64,000 nt of DNA from positions 1 through 64,000 of the forward strand of contig CAWCDM010000128.1 in assembly GCA_963794185.1 (NCBI GenBank). Reading direction: 5' to 3'. The DNA comes from JAMXLO01 sp963794185 (lineage in GTDB: Bacteria > Pseudomonadota > Alphaproteobacteria > Acetobacterales > Acetobacteraceae). Under the pieces are notes generated by a model. The model did no database searches, was not told the DNA's origin, and saw only the letters and a list, made by a program, of their open reading frames with translations. The translations under genes were made by a program, and so were the position numbers. Shown here piece by piece: positions 1 through 10,404 of the stretch (positions are counted from its first letter, which is position 1; every line of letters starts with the position of its first letter).

Positions 1-100
1 GCGTGCCGATGTCGTCCAACCCGATCAGGCGGCTGTAGCCGATCATGTCGGCATGCACGACGGCGATCAGTTTCCGCCCACTGGCTGCAGGCCGACTACA
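1..100 (-). pseudogene. N-terminal fragment of a class III adenylate/guanylate cyclase-type protein, cut by the window edge
   Basis: Read on the minus strand, the first 100 bases encode RKLIAVVHADMIGYSRLIG followed by DDIGT. This is the typical opening of bacterial class III nucleotide cyclase domains, which begin with a hydrophobic strand, a metal-binding Asp and a GYSRLM-type motif. A stop codon lies just upstream in frame (101-103). No ATG exists between it and the motif, and the only candidate start is a GTG at 58. The true 5' end may therefore be frameshifted or lost. The rest of the gene lies beyond position 1. Family assignment is fairly safe; whether the gene is functional cannot be judged. 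Confidence 0.5.
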
Positions 101-280
101 TCAGAACTCTTGAGTCCAGACGTTCTGGGCGGCCCGACGATCGCATCTGCGCAGCGCGCGGGCCACTCGGCCGATCGCATCGTTCGCCGGCCCGTCAGCG
201 ACGCCAGAAGCTTGGCCGGGACCCTACCACCGGGCGGCGGGACCCGACAAAACCTATCGATTAGCCGGTCGTGGCCGCAA

Positions 281-3200
281 TCACACGACGCGCCGCAGGT
301 CCAGCGTGCGCGGATGCTCGCGTGACAGCTCAGCTTCGGCTCCGCCATCGGCCCCGGCGTGTGGCCGATCGGGAAGAAGCGGGCCGACGCCGCGCCTCGG
401 CCTCGTTGGCGTTGACCGGGAAGTGCTCGTAGTTGCGTCCGCCGGGATGCGACACGTGGTGCGTCAGCCCGCCCAGGCTGCGGCCGGTCCAGCGGTCGTA
501 GAGGTCGAACACCAGCGGCGTCTGCGCCGGGAGCGTCGGATGCAGCGCGCTCACCGGCGGCTGCCACGCCTTGAAGCGCACGCCGCCGACGAACTCGCCG
601 GCGCGTTCCGTCGGCGTCAGCGGCACCGCGCTGCCGTTGCAGGCAAGCACGAAGCGTTCGTCCACCCAGCCGGACACCAGCGCCTGCACGCGCTCCACCG
701 AGCTGTCGACGAAGCGTGCCGTGCCGCCGCCGGCCGGCTCCTCGCCCAGGACGTGCCAGGGCTCCAGCGCGTGGCGCAGTTCGAGCGTGACGCCGCGCAG
801 CGTGACCTCGCCGATGCGCGGGAAGCGGAACTCGAAATGCGGGGCGAACCAGGCAGGATCGAAGCGGTAGCCGAGGCTGCCGAGTTCATCCAGCACGTCG
901 GCGAAATCCTGCGCGACGTAGTGCGGCAGCAGGAAATCGTCGTGGATGCGGGTGCCCCAGTGCACCAGGCGCCGCTCGTACGGCGTCTCCCAGAACGCCG
1001 CCACGGCGGCGCGCATCAGCAGAAGCTGCGCCGCCGACATGCGCGCGTGCGGCGGCATTTCCAGCGCGCGGAACTCGACCAGGCCGAGCCGGCCGGTGGC
1101 GGTCTCGGGCGCGTACAGCTTGTCGATGCAGAACTCGGTGCGATGCGTGTTGCCGGTCATGTCGGCCAGCAGGTGGCGGAACATCCGATCGACCAGCCAG
1201 GGCGCCACCGCCTGCTTCGGTGCGATCTGCGAGAACGCGATCTCCAGTTCGCCCAGGCTGTCCTGGCGCGCCTCGTCGATCCGCGGGTGCTGGCTGGAGG
1301 GCCCGATGAACAGGCCGCTGAACAGGTAGGACAGGCTCGGATGGTTGTGCCAGAAGCCGAGCAGCGACTTCAGCAGGTCGGGGCGGCGCAGGAACGGGCT
1401 GTCGGCGGGTTCGGCCGCGCCCATGACCACGTGGTTGCCGCCGCCGGTGCCGACATGGCGGCCGTCGATCATGAACTTTTCCGTGGCAAGGCCGACCTGG
1501 CGCGCTTCCTCGTACAGTTGGTCGCCGCGCTGCACGATCTCCGTCCAGCTCGACGCGGGATGCACGTTGACCTCGATCACGCCGGGATCGGGCGTCACCG
1601 AGAAATGCAGCAGGCGCGGGTCGCGCGGCGGCAGATAGCCCTCCAGCACCACCTTGCGGCCGAGTTCGCCGGCGGTGTCCTCGACCGCGGCGACGAGCGC
1701 CAGCCAGTCGTCGGCGGCATAGAGCGGCGGGAAGAACACGTGGATCATGCCGCCGCGCGGCTCGACGCAGAGCGCGGTGCGCACCAGGTCGGGCTCGCCG
1801 CGGCCGACCACCGGCGCCTCCTGCGCGACCGGGCGGAAACCTTCGGCGCCTGCGCCCATGGTGTCGGACGGCGGGGCGGCGGGGCGGAGCGCCTGGCGGG
1901 CGGCAAGGGCGCGCAGCGGAGCGAACGGATCGGGCTCGGTCTCGTGCTCGATTGCCTCGGGATCCGCCCAGGGCAGGCTGTCCAGCGGCAGCCGGTAGCC
2001 GATGGACGAATCGCCGGGGAGCAGGAACAGCGTGTCGCCGCGGAAGTACCATTTGCCGCTCTGCCAGATGCGCACATCGTTGCGGACCGGCGCGGCGCAG
2101 CGGCAGTACGGAGCCGACGGGCGCGTCCAGCCCATGGCCGAACACGCGCGCCAGCCGCGCCCGTTCCATGGCGTCCGCCAGCTTCGCGTCCTCGGCCAGC
2201 ACATTCGCCGGCAGGCGGTGCTCGCGCCACAGATAGTAGTAGGTGTCCTCATACGCCGGGTGGATCAGCGACGGATCGACCTGCAGCCGCTCCGCCAGGG
2301 CGGCACAGAATCGCGCGGCATCGGCCGGGGTGGCGTCGTCGGTGTCATCCTCCGTGGCCAGCAGCGCCTGATCGCGCCAGACCGGCTCGCCGTCGCTGCG
2401 CCAATGCGCATAGAGCGCCCAGCGCGGCAGTTGCTCGCCCGGATAGTGCTTGCCGGCACGTTCTGCAAGCGCGAGCCCGGCGCCCAGAGCCCGCGAAGCC
2501 GCTCCATCAGTTGCGCGGCGAGGCGTTGCTTGGTGGGGCCGAGCGCATCGGTGTTCCATTCCGGTTCGTCGAAATCAGTGGCGGAGACGAAGGTGGGCTC
2601 GCCGCCCATCGTCAGCCGCACATTGCCGGCGGCAAGCGCGCGGTCCACCGCGGCACCCATCGCCAGGATGTCCTGCCACTGCGCCTCGGTGTACGGCTTG
2701 GTGACGCGGGGGGTCTCGCGCACCCGCGTGACGTGCATCTCGAAGCCGAATTCGGTTTCGCATTTCTCCACCGCCCCGGTGATCGCCGCGGCGGACTGCG
2801 GGTCGGGCGTGGCGGCGAGCGGGATGTGGCCCTCGCCGGTCAGCAGGCCGGAGGTGGCATCCAGGCCGACCCAGCCGGCGCCCGGCAGATACGCCTCGGC
2901 CCAGGCGTGCAGGTCGGTGAAGTCGGCGGTCGGACCCTCCGGCCCGGTCAACGGCTTCACGTCGCCGACGAGCTGGATCAGGTAGCCGGAGACGAAGCGC
3001 GCGGCGTAGCCGAGCTGGCGCAGCGCCTGCACCAGCAGCCAGGCGGAATCGCGGCAGGAGCCTTGGCCGGCGGCCAGCGTCTCCTCGGGCGTCCAGACGC
3101 CGGGCTCCATGCGCACGATGTAGGCGACGCGGCTCTGCACCGCGCGATTGAGGCCGACCAGCATGTCCACGGTGCGCTGCTCGCCGCGCGGCACCGCATC

Positions 3201-3593
3201 CAGCAGCGCCTGCAGTCGGGGGCCGACGGGGCGAGCCGGCGGAACGGCGCAAGCTCCTGCTCGAGCAGCGGGTCGTAGCTGAACGGCCACTGCTCGGCTT
3301 CCGGCTCGAGGAAGAAGTCGAACGGATCGATGGTCGCCATGTCGGCGACGAGATCGACCGTGACGTCGAAATGCGTGACGCGCTCGGGGAACACCACGCG
3401 GGCGAGGTGGTTGCCCTGCGGGTCCTGCTGCCAGTTGATGAAGTGCGGCTTGGGTTCGACGATCAGTGCATAGGACAGGACCGGCGTGCGGGCGTGCGGC
3501 GCGGGGCGCAGGCGGATGGTCTGCGGGCCGAGCGCGACCAGAACGATCGTAGCGATAGGTCGTGCGATGGGTCAGCGCGACGGAAAGGGGCAT
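281..3593 (-). pseudogene. Transglutaminase-like/DUF2126 (COG4196) protein, multiply frameshifted
   Basis: A protein of about 1,100 residues can be reconstructed across three reading frames, which matches the DUF2126 family. It starts MPLSVALTHRTTYRYDR (start 3593) and continues through a transglutaminase core with Cys (GSCRDSAW), His (LHAWAEAYLPGAGW) and Asp (LDAT). The DUF2126 part follows, with motifs such as MTGNTHRTEFCIDKLY and FGTGGGNH-like stretches, and it ends LDLRRVV before a TGA at 281-283. The reading frame changes near 3540, 3240, 2480, 2110, 395 and 350, so six indels are needed. The family normally sits beside ATP-grasp/alpha-E and transglutaminase genes; here those are about 50 kb away (51.7-57 kb). 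Sequencing error cannot be excluded, but six indels in one gene suggest decay. Confidence 0.8.
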
Positions 3594-3937
3594 CTGAGTC
3601 GGCTTTGCTGGTTCAAAGATGGGCGGACGCCTGATCATTCTGCGGCGGATTGTGCAATGCAGCAAGGACTGCGGCACGCATTCGCATCGATTGGCGTCCG
3701 TGCGGGACGCGACGCCTGTAGAACGGCGCCCTCGGAAATAGCTGAAGTCTGGGGTTCTCCGAATGGAGATGTCTGCAAATGCGTCCGCAATGCGGGCTGA
3801 CCACGCTAGTTCGAGGGTTGTCGGCGCGCCGATCGCCTGAATTCCTCCCCGCCGCCAATCATGCTGCTTCAGGGACAGTGTATTCTGCTTTCGCTGCAGC
3901 CGATTTGCGAAAACATCGATGCCGTCTGAACACAGAC
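3594..3937. other. Intergenic region between two decayed genes
   Basis: No convincing gene is visible. The stretch holds the TGC/GCA-rich palindrome listed separately at 3650-3665. That palindrome sits inside a 32-base segment (3637-3668) repeated almost exactly at 8831-8862, with two mismatches. Base composition becomes A/T-richer towards the GmrSD-like gene. Confidence 0.5.
3650..3665. promoter_or_regulatory. Repeated TGC/GCA near-palindrome, copy 1
   Basis: On the minus strand this reads TTGCTGCATTGCACAA. It lies 57 bases upstream of the DUF2126 gene start. Two more sites with the same layout (TTGYTGC, three bases, GCACAA) occur at 8844-8859 and 9031-9046. The sequence resembles the TGC/GCA-rich operators described for PhaR-type repressors of alphaproteobacteria. 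The regulator assignment is inference only. Confidence 0.35.
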
Positions 3938-5643
3938 CTACAGCGCTTTCAGCGCCACCACGATTAGGCGAGCACGTTTCTCAGAGAATTCCTCAAACGA
4001 ATCAAACGAATACGCTGCCATATCAGGAACCAAATGACGTTTGCGAAAGGCTGCGTCTCTTGTCTGGATCCATTCATCGAAGGGCTTGGCATTCTTCGAT
4101 AGGTTCTCTGTGTCGGTAAGCAACTCAAGGTTGACCAGCACATTGTGCTTCGACACGTAGGATTTGACCTTAGCATCGTTGTATCCACGCTTTCTCAACG
4201 CCCTCACCTGAAATTCGGATTGAGGAAAAATATGGTCCTCATGGAATACGGCGTCTTTCCAGTCCCGATCGGGATAAAGCAACGATAATATGAGGTTCGT
4301 ATAGCGCTGCTGATATCCATACTCCAGGGTGCGGGCAATTTCAGCGTCGTTCAGCCGTGGTTCGATCCCAAGTGATTTGTAAAGGATATCGACCGGGAAT
4401 GGCGCTTCCGGACTGCAGGCAACCAATAGCTCCCGCAACCGGGTGAGCGTGGTATCGGACGAACCACCGAAGGCATTCTTAAGTGTCGAGAACACGAACC
4501 ACCTTCGAATAGCGACCTGCGCTTCGGCATCCTCGGCCTTCGAGGATGTATCGAATGACCAATTCCCGCGCTTCATGAGATAGAAAGCAATGGGCAGTAA
4601 TGCCAATGGCGCGACGATATTCTTGGCGTTGAATCAGAATCGTGAGATCATGCGCACGGTCGTTGACAGTGACTGCTTGGTCCTCTCCCAATTTCCTTCA
4701 ATCGTGCGCAGGTTTCGCTTCGTAAAGTTCTTCACTTTGTATTAAATCGGCAGCCCCTCGCTAAGGTACAAACACGCTTTGAGGACAAAGTCCTTGCCAA
4801 AGGTATATTTATTGCCTATGGCGTTAAGCAAATCGGTAAAGTCATGAATTTCGCTGCGAGCGTCAAGTGTCTCCCACTTTGCAGTCGCGGTGGCGAGCAA
4901 GATGTCAGAGGTACCGAAGGGTTTTCCCTGCCCAATTTGCTCGAACAAAAAACCTGTAGCACCTTTTCGTAGTCCTGAGACTTCTCCTCGTAGTAATTGC
5001 CCACGAGCGTGGTATGGACGCGATTGTGTAAGCGACCGATCAACCTGTTTGCATTCTCACGCTGATCCTCTGGCAACGCGGCCAGTTGGACTTCATGTTT
5101 GCCTTCGCATCCTCAGCATCTTTGGGGAAGTCCAAAATTCGCCCCACCAAATACCATAGCTGAGGCTTTCCCCCGTCCGGTACGGCATTCTCACGAAAAG
5201 AGAATTCGTAAGTTAGCTCTTCGGGGTTATCCTCATTGGGGACTGGTGGCTTTAGTAGATTAAGGTAGAGCTTTGTTTTCCGCCAGCGATAGTAAAAGTA
5301 GCGATAGGAACCGCGCAAACCAACGAAAAGCGACGTGATTCGCTGCTGCCCGTCCAAGACGAGGGTGATGTCCTTGGTAACTCCGGCCATATTCGCTAGC
5401 GCATTGTGCGGGAACTCCCCGTCGAAATCCTGAACAAACTCATAAACGGGCCACTGATCTCTGTTTTCTTGCTCGAGTCTCCAGGTACAGAAATGAGCCG
5501 ATTGGGAAGTCAGCCATGATCGATTCAAACAGACGTTCAATGCGATCAGTTTCCCACTCAAACTCCCTCTGAATTGCGGGTAAATATATATCCCGGTTGA
5601 CCTGCCTGATGATGTCGCTGACTCGAACCGGAATGTATTCCAT
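3938..5643 (-). pseudogene. GmrSD-like DUF262/DUF1524 nuclease, decayed
   Basis: The reconstructed protein is about 565 residues. The N-terminal DUF262 part has the YLPAIQREFEW motif and LVLDGQQRITSLF, both hallmarks of the ParB-like GmrS nuclease/NTPase. The C-terminal DUF1524 part has the HNH-type HEDHIFPQSEF motif. GmrSD proteins are type IV restriction enzymes that cut DNA with modified (glucosylated hydroxymethyl) cytosine. The frame changes near 5480, 5065 and 4940. Two in-frame stops also occur, a TAA at 4742-4744 and a TGA at 4634-4636, inside otherwise continuous DUF1524 coding sequence. The gene is visibly A/T-richer than its neighbours, as expected for a horizontally acquired defence gene. 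The nonsense codons make true inactivation likely. Confidence 0.8.
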
Positions 5644-6024
5644 ACAGCCCTCAATTGACCCCGTGGGGGAGGTTCCTCGGAAGAAACTATGAAGCGACCA
5701 GAGGGCTGGGCGGTCCCATCTCCTACTGAGTCGCTACACGGTTGCTGATACCGGTCTATTAGAAGCGGCGCATTGATCCAGATCAATGCCTATCAAGTCG
5801 CATTCATCCCGTCTCAGACTAATTACTCGATGGATTTGAGGCTCGTAGTATCGCTACGTATCAGTTACATAAGTGATAATTGCAATGCCCGCCGGGGGTA
5901 CTTTCAGCGAACAGGTGCCACCCCGGGGGATACTGGGTACTCCCAGCGGGATTGCCGCGCCCGCCGTCAGGCATGACCCGGGCCCCGCTTCGCTCCTCGT
6001 AATGTCAGAAGAAGCGCCGCGCCA
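5644..6024. other. Intergenic, A/T-richer region
   Basis: No gene or RNA is recognisable. Composition stays A/T-rich as far as about 5880, then returns to the GC-rich background just before the end of the PEPC-like gene. This marks one edge of the island carrying the GmrSD-like remnant. Confidence 0.4.
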
Positions 6025-8878
6025 TCATCCGAACGCGCCGACTTCGTGGGTGATCGCGGTGGCGATCTCGCGCACCAACGCGAACAGCGCGCGCATCGGG
6101 GCAAAAATCTCGGCATGCTCCCGCGCATACGCAGCGGTGCCGCGCGGCGGCGCGGGCTCGGCGTAGTCGCACTCCTCGCCGGCATCCGGCGCGGCCGGAA
6201 AGATCTGCGCCAGCAGCACCAGCGACGGCTCGATCTCCAGCCGCAGCATCGCCGCCTCCAGCACCTGCCGCGTCACGCCGTGGCGCGGGGAAAAGTCGGA
6301 AATCTCCGTGGCCAGCAGCCAGATGCGGTGGATCAGCGCCAGCCGCAGCGCGTGCAGCAGCACCTCGCGCGTGGCCATGTGCGGCGCCTCCGGCCAACTG
6401 ACGCGCAGCGCCAGATGATCGGCCTGGACGCGGCGGAACATCGACTGCGCCGCCGCCCAGATGTCCAGCCGCTCCAGCGCGCGCGCCACCGCGACCAGCG
6501 CCTCGCGCCGGCCCATCGTGTGCGTGTGCGCCGCGCGATCCAGCCAGGTGCCGGGGTCGAGCGTGGCGATCACCGCACGCAGCACGTCGATGTCGGAATG
6601 CGCCAGCGCATGCGTCGCCAGGTCCATCGCGCGGTGGAAGCGCCGGCTGTTCAGCCGCATCTCGGTGAACGTCTCCGGGTGCCGCGCGGCCGCCGCGCCC
6701 AGCCCCTGCAGCGTGTTCGCACACCAGCCGAGCTGCTGCAGGATCGCGTTGTTGGGGATCGCCCGCAGCTCGCGCGGATGGCGGATGCGCGCAGCCGATG
6801 CCATGCCGTCCGCCTGCCGCGCCGACGGACGCGAGCCGGTGCGATCCAGCAGCGCCGGCCCGAACGCACCGAGCAGCGCGGCATAGCCCGCGTCCTCCAC
6901 CAGGCCTTCCATCCCGTCGCGGATCGTCGCGAAGAAGTCGGCGGAGAAATCCGGATCGGCATAGACCGGATCCTCGATCGGCCCGGCCGCCGGATGATAG
7001 GTCTGCTCGGCGATCCGCGTGATCGTGGCGAGCGCCAGTTCCGGCGTGCCGAACAGCAGGTAGCCGTCGCCGCCCTGGAACGCGCTCTCCTCGCGCACCT
7101 TCAGCCCCGAGCGGTTCAGCGCCTGGCGCGACGCGGTCGGCGAAAGGTATTTCAGCCGGTCGGCCAGCGAGCCGGGATGCGCGCCGCGCCCGATGCTCTC
7201 GCCGTGGGTGTCGAACAGGATCACCTCGACGCCGGAGACGCCGTGATGCGCCAGCGTGTGGCCGATCTTCAGGCGCAGCCGCTCGATCAGGTAGCTGGCG
7301 GCGAGCTGGCCGACATAGCGGCCGGAATCGGAATAGCCGAACTGCAGCGCGAGCCGCCCGGTGGCCTGCAGATAGGCGCGGTAGTGCGGACTGCGCAGCG
7401 CCTCCTCCAGCACCGTCGCGCCCTGCTCCAGCGCCTCGGCGGTCTCGAACAGCGGGCTGATCTCGACGTGCCGCTCCACGCCGAACAGCCGGGCGAGCCA
7501 GAGTGCGGCGAGCAGCGTGTAGCCGGTCTCGGTCTCGGCGATCAGGAAGCGCACCGGCACGGAGCCGTCCACGTGCTTGACGATCTGCGCCACCGTCATC
7601 ATCAGCCGCGCCGCCGATGCCTGCTCGACCAGCAGCGCGCCGAAATCGACCGCCACCGGCTGCACCGCATCGAGCGCCGCGTTGATCGCCGAGAACAGCG
7701 CGCGGCGATGCGCCGGCTCCTCCGGCGGATCGGCGATCGCCAGGCGCTGGCGCACGACATTGTGGATCTGCGCCGCATTGAGCCGCGTGTGCGTGTGCGC
7801 CAGCGCCAGCCCATGCGAGACGAGCCCCGCGCGCGCCGTGCACAGCGCCAGCCGCGTCGGTTCATCGGCGGCGGCCAGCGCGGCATCGAACAGCGGCAGC
7901 AACGGCTCGGGCGAGGTCAGCGCGTCCTCGCGCCCGTGCACCAGCGCCTGGGCGAAAGCGGCGACGCGCGGCGGGTCCGGCGCATCGGGACAAAGGGCGA
8001 GCTGCGCGGCGACCGTCTCCTGCGCGGTGGCGATGCGCGCCGCGAGCGCCTCGGTCCCCGGCAGGGCGGCGATCTGGCCGTGCAGACGCGCCAGCTGCAG
8101 GCGCTTCATCTCCAGCCGCAGCCGCAGCGTGTCCCACCAGCCGATATCGGTGCGCCCGTCGGTGTCGTAGCCGACCCAGCTCGACAGGATCACCGGGCGC
8201 GGCGCGAGTTCCGTCCAGCGGTCGGGCCAGGCGGAGCGCGCGACCGACAGCAGCGCCGCGTTGAACCGGTCGATCGCGTCGCGGCCATGGGCGATCGCGG
8301 CGGCGGCCTGGGCGAACTCGTCGGCCAGCGTGATCGGCGGCGGGCGGTGCGACGGCAGATCCGGCATCGTGGGCCGACCGCTGGCGGTTTCCGCCAGGGC
8401 GTGGCCCGCCGCGACCGGCAGCGCGAAGGTCGGATGCGCGGTGAACACGGCGGCGAAGCGCGTGCGTTCCACCAGCGCGCGATACTCGACCCAGCGCACC
8501 GGGCTGTCGTTCGGATCCGGCCGCAGCAGGTGCTGCGCCAGGCCGGCCAGCACGGCGGTGTTCTGCTGCATGTCGGTGCCGCCCACATAGGCGGCCAGCC
8601 GCTGCGCCCGATCGGTGAAGGCGGCATCGCGGAGATGGCGGATCAGCGCGGCGATGTCGGCCTCGGCCAAGCGCGCGCGTATCCATGCGCCGGCTGATGG
8701 CGAGCGCCACCAGCAGGACCGGATTGCCGAACGGGTCCTGTTCCCCCCGCGCGCCCAGCCGCGCGGTCAGGTCCAGCAGGTCCTTCGCGAGTTGCCCGGT
8801 CAGATCCAGCGGCATGTCTGGCACCGGCGCATTCTGCGGCGGTTTGTGCGATGCAGCAAGGATTTGTTGATCGGGCAT
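6025..8878 (-). CDS. Divergent phosphoenolpyruvate carboxylase-like protein, one frameshift near the N-terminus
   Basis: The product is about 950 residues when one extra base near 8677 is corrected. The start at 8878 gives MPDQQILAASHKPPQN; without correction, only 881 residues from 8670 are open. Landmarks of bacterial PEP carboxylase are present in order: VFTAHPT (the His138 loop of the E. coli enzyme), WVGYDTDGRTD, FGYSDSGRYVG and SIGRG. Catalytic positions differ, however. The Lys of GYSDSAKDAG is Arg. The FHGRGG motif reads FDTHGE, so His579 and Arg581 (E. coli numbering) are replaced, while Arg587 is kept. The family normally makes oxaloacetate from PEP and bicarbonate. This version may be inactive in that reaction or do another job. 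It is transcribed divergently from the ABC operon at 9093. Confidence 0.7.
8844..8859. promoter_or_regulatory. Repeated TGC/GCA near-palindrome, copy 2
   Basis: On the minus strand this reads TTGCTGCATCGCACAA. It lies within the first dozen codons of the PEPC-like gene, in a position suited to repression or roadblock. It shares its layout with the sites at 3650 and 9031. A protein-coding explanation also exists, since it encodes part of the N-terminus. Confidence 0.3.
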
Positions 8879-8924
8879 AGGGCGCGGCTCTTTGCCTATG
8901 TAAGCTGCTAATACCAGGCGGCTG

Positions 8925-8971
8925 TTGATCATGATAACGGGCTCATATCTGATGACCGTATTGATCATCAT
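8925..8971. promoter_or_regulatory. Direct repeat in the divergent promoter region
   Basis: TTGATCATGAT at 8925-8935 is repeated as TTGATCATCAT at 8961-8971, 36 bases apart. The pair lies in the 214-base space between the divergent PEPC-like and ABC-importer genes. Each half contains the palindrome TGATCA. The arrangement could be a pair of regulator half-sites; no regulator is identified. Confidence 0.3.
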
Positions 8972-9030
8972 CTGCCATGGCAGAGCGGTCGCGCGAAAAC
9001 GGGCTTGCCATTCTGCCCATTCCTCGTTCA

Positions 9031-9046
9031 TTGTGCAACGCAACAA
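9031..9046. promoter_or_regulatory. Repeated TGC/GCA near-palindrome, copy 3
   Basis: On the minus strand this reads TTGTTGCGTTGCACAA. It is 47 bases upstream of the substrate-binding protein gene at 9093. It has the same two arms and three-base spacer as the sites at 3650 and 8844. Confidence 0.35.
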
Positions 9047-9092
9047 GAAACCGGGAGGACAATAGCAACCGCATGCAGGAAGGGGCAAGGCG

Positions 9093-10392
9093 ATGAGGCT
9101 GGAGAGGGGCAGGGCTTCCGCCATCGGGCGTCGGGCGGCGCTGAAGGGCGCCGCGGCAGCGACAGGGGTTGCCGTCGGAGCGGGCGCTATACGCGGCTTC
9201 CCCACGATCTGGGCGCAGAACATCAAGGATGTGGTGCTGAACCATGCGGGGCCGCCGGTCACCGCCATCCCGCGCATCGCCGAACAGGCCAGCAAGGACC
9301 TTGGCTTCACCGTCCACATGCAGACGACCGAGAACGCCGACCTGCTGAACCGCTTCCTGTCGCAGTCGAGCGCGATCGACTGTGCCGATGTCAGCATCGT
9401 GTTCCTGCGCTACCTCGTCGGGCGCAACATCCTGCAGACCATCCCGCTCGCGAAAGTCAAGGACTGGGAGCGGACGATCCCGCTGTTCACCAAGGGCATC
9501 TATCCCGACGGGCGGGAGGCCTCGAAGCAGGGCGTCGCGCCCTACACGGTGGTCTATGCCGCCGGGCCGGACGGCAAGACGTTCGCGGCCGAGCCGACCG
9601 ATTGGCTGAATTCCGTGCCGACCGTGACCAACGCCGACACGCTCGGCATCCGCCCCGATCTCGTCGGCCGGCCGATCGCAAGCTGGGCCGACCTTGTCAG
9701 CCCCGAGTTCAAGGGCAAGGCGGCGCTGCAGGACCAGCCGACGGTCGGCGTGATCGACGTCGCGATGGCGATGGAGGCGAGCGGCCAGCGTCAAGTACGG
9801 CAACAAGGGCAACATGACGCGCGCCGAGATCGACAAGACCATCGATGCGATGATGGACATCAAGCGATCGGGGCAGTTCCGCTCGTTCTGGACGACGTTC
9901 GACCAGTCGGTGAATTTGATGGCCTCGGGCGAGGTGGTGATCCAGTCGATGTGGTCGCCCGCGGTCACCGCGGTGCGCACGCGCGGCGTTCCGTGCGTGT
10001 TCCAGCCGCTGAAGGAAGGCTATCGCGGGTGGGGCTACACGCTCGGGGTGATGAAGCATGTCGATGGGCTGAAGCTCGATTGCTTCTACGAATACATGAA
10101 CTGGTACACGTCGGGTTTCCCGGGCGCCTTCATCGCGCGCGAGGGCTACTATTCGGCGCAGCCCGACAACGCGAAGAAATTCCTGACCGAGGCCGAGTGG
10201 GATTACTGGTACGGCGGCAAGCCGGCCGCCACGGACATCATGGACCCGTTCGGCAAGCTGATGGAGAAGGCCGGCGGACTGCGCGACGGCGGCGGGTTCT
10301 GGGATCGCATGGGCAACATCGCGGTGTGGAACTCGGTGATGGACGAGGACCGCTATCTGACGCGGCGCTGGAACGAGTTCATCGCGTCGTAG
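9093..10392 (+). CDS. ABC transporter substrate-binding protein (PotD type), frameshifted in the middle
   Basis: This is the periplasmic binding component of the importer encoded just downstream. The N-terminus has a twin-arginine-type export signal (RRAALKG) followed by a hydrophobic stretch and a GFPTIWAQ cleavage region. Codon reading is continuous to about residue 230 (MAMEASG). One extra base near 9791 then shifts the frame. The second part resumes as VKYGNKGNMTRAEID and runs to RRWNEFIAS at 10392. The whole product of about 432 residues aligns end to end by eye with the intact paralogue at 16710-17996, including the shared NLMASGEV and SMWSPAV segments. The single indel could be an assembly error or a recent mutation. 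The gene is followed 12 bases later by the RutA-like gene. Confidence 0.75.
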
Positions 10393-10404
10393 CGGAGCCA
10401 GGCG

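Noticed and set aside
306..3278. A 990-codon open frame on the plus strand
   Set aside because: It is the antisense shadow of the DUF2126 gene. Its translation is low-complexity (Arg, Ala, His, Gln) with no domain, while the minus strand carries conserved motifs.
6046..8697. An 883-codon open frame on the plus strand opposite the PEPC-like gene
   Set aside because: Long antisense frames are common at this GC content. The product is rich in Arg/Gln repeats and matches nothing, whereas the opposite strand has PEPC motifs.
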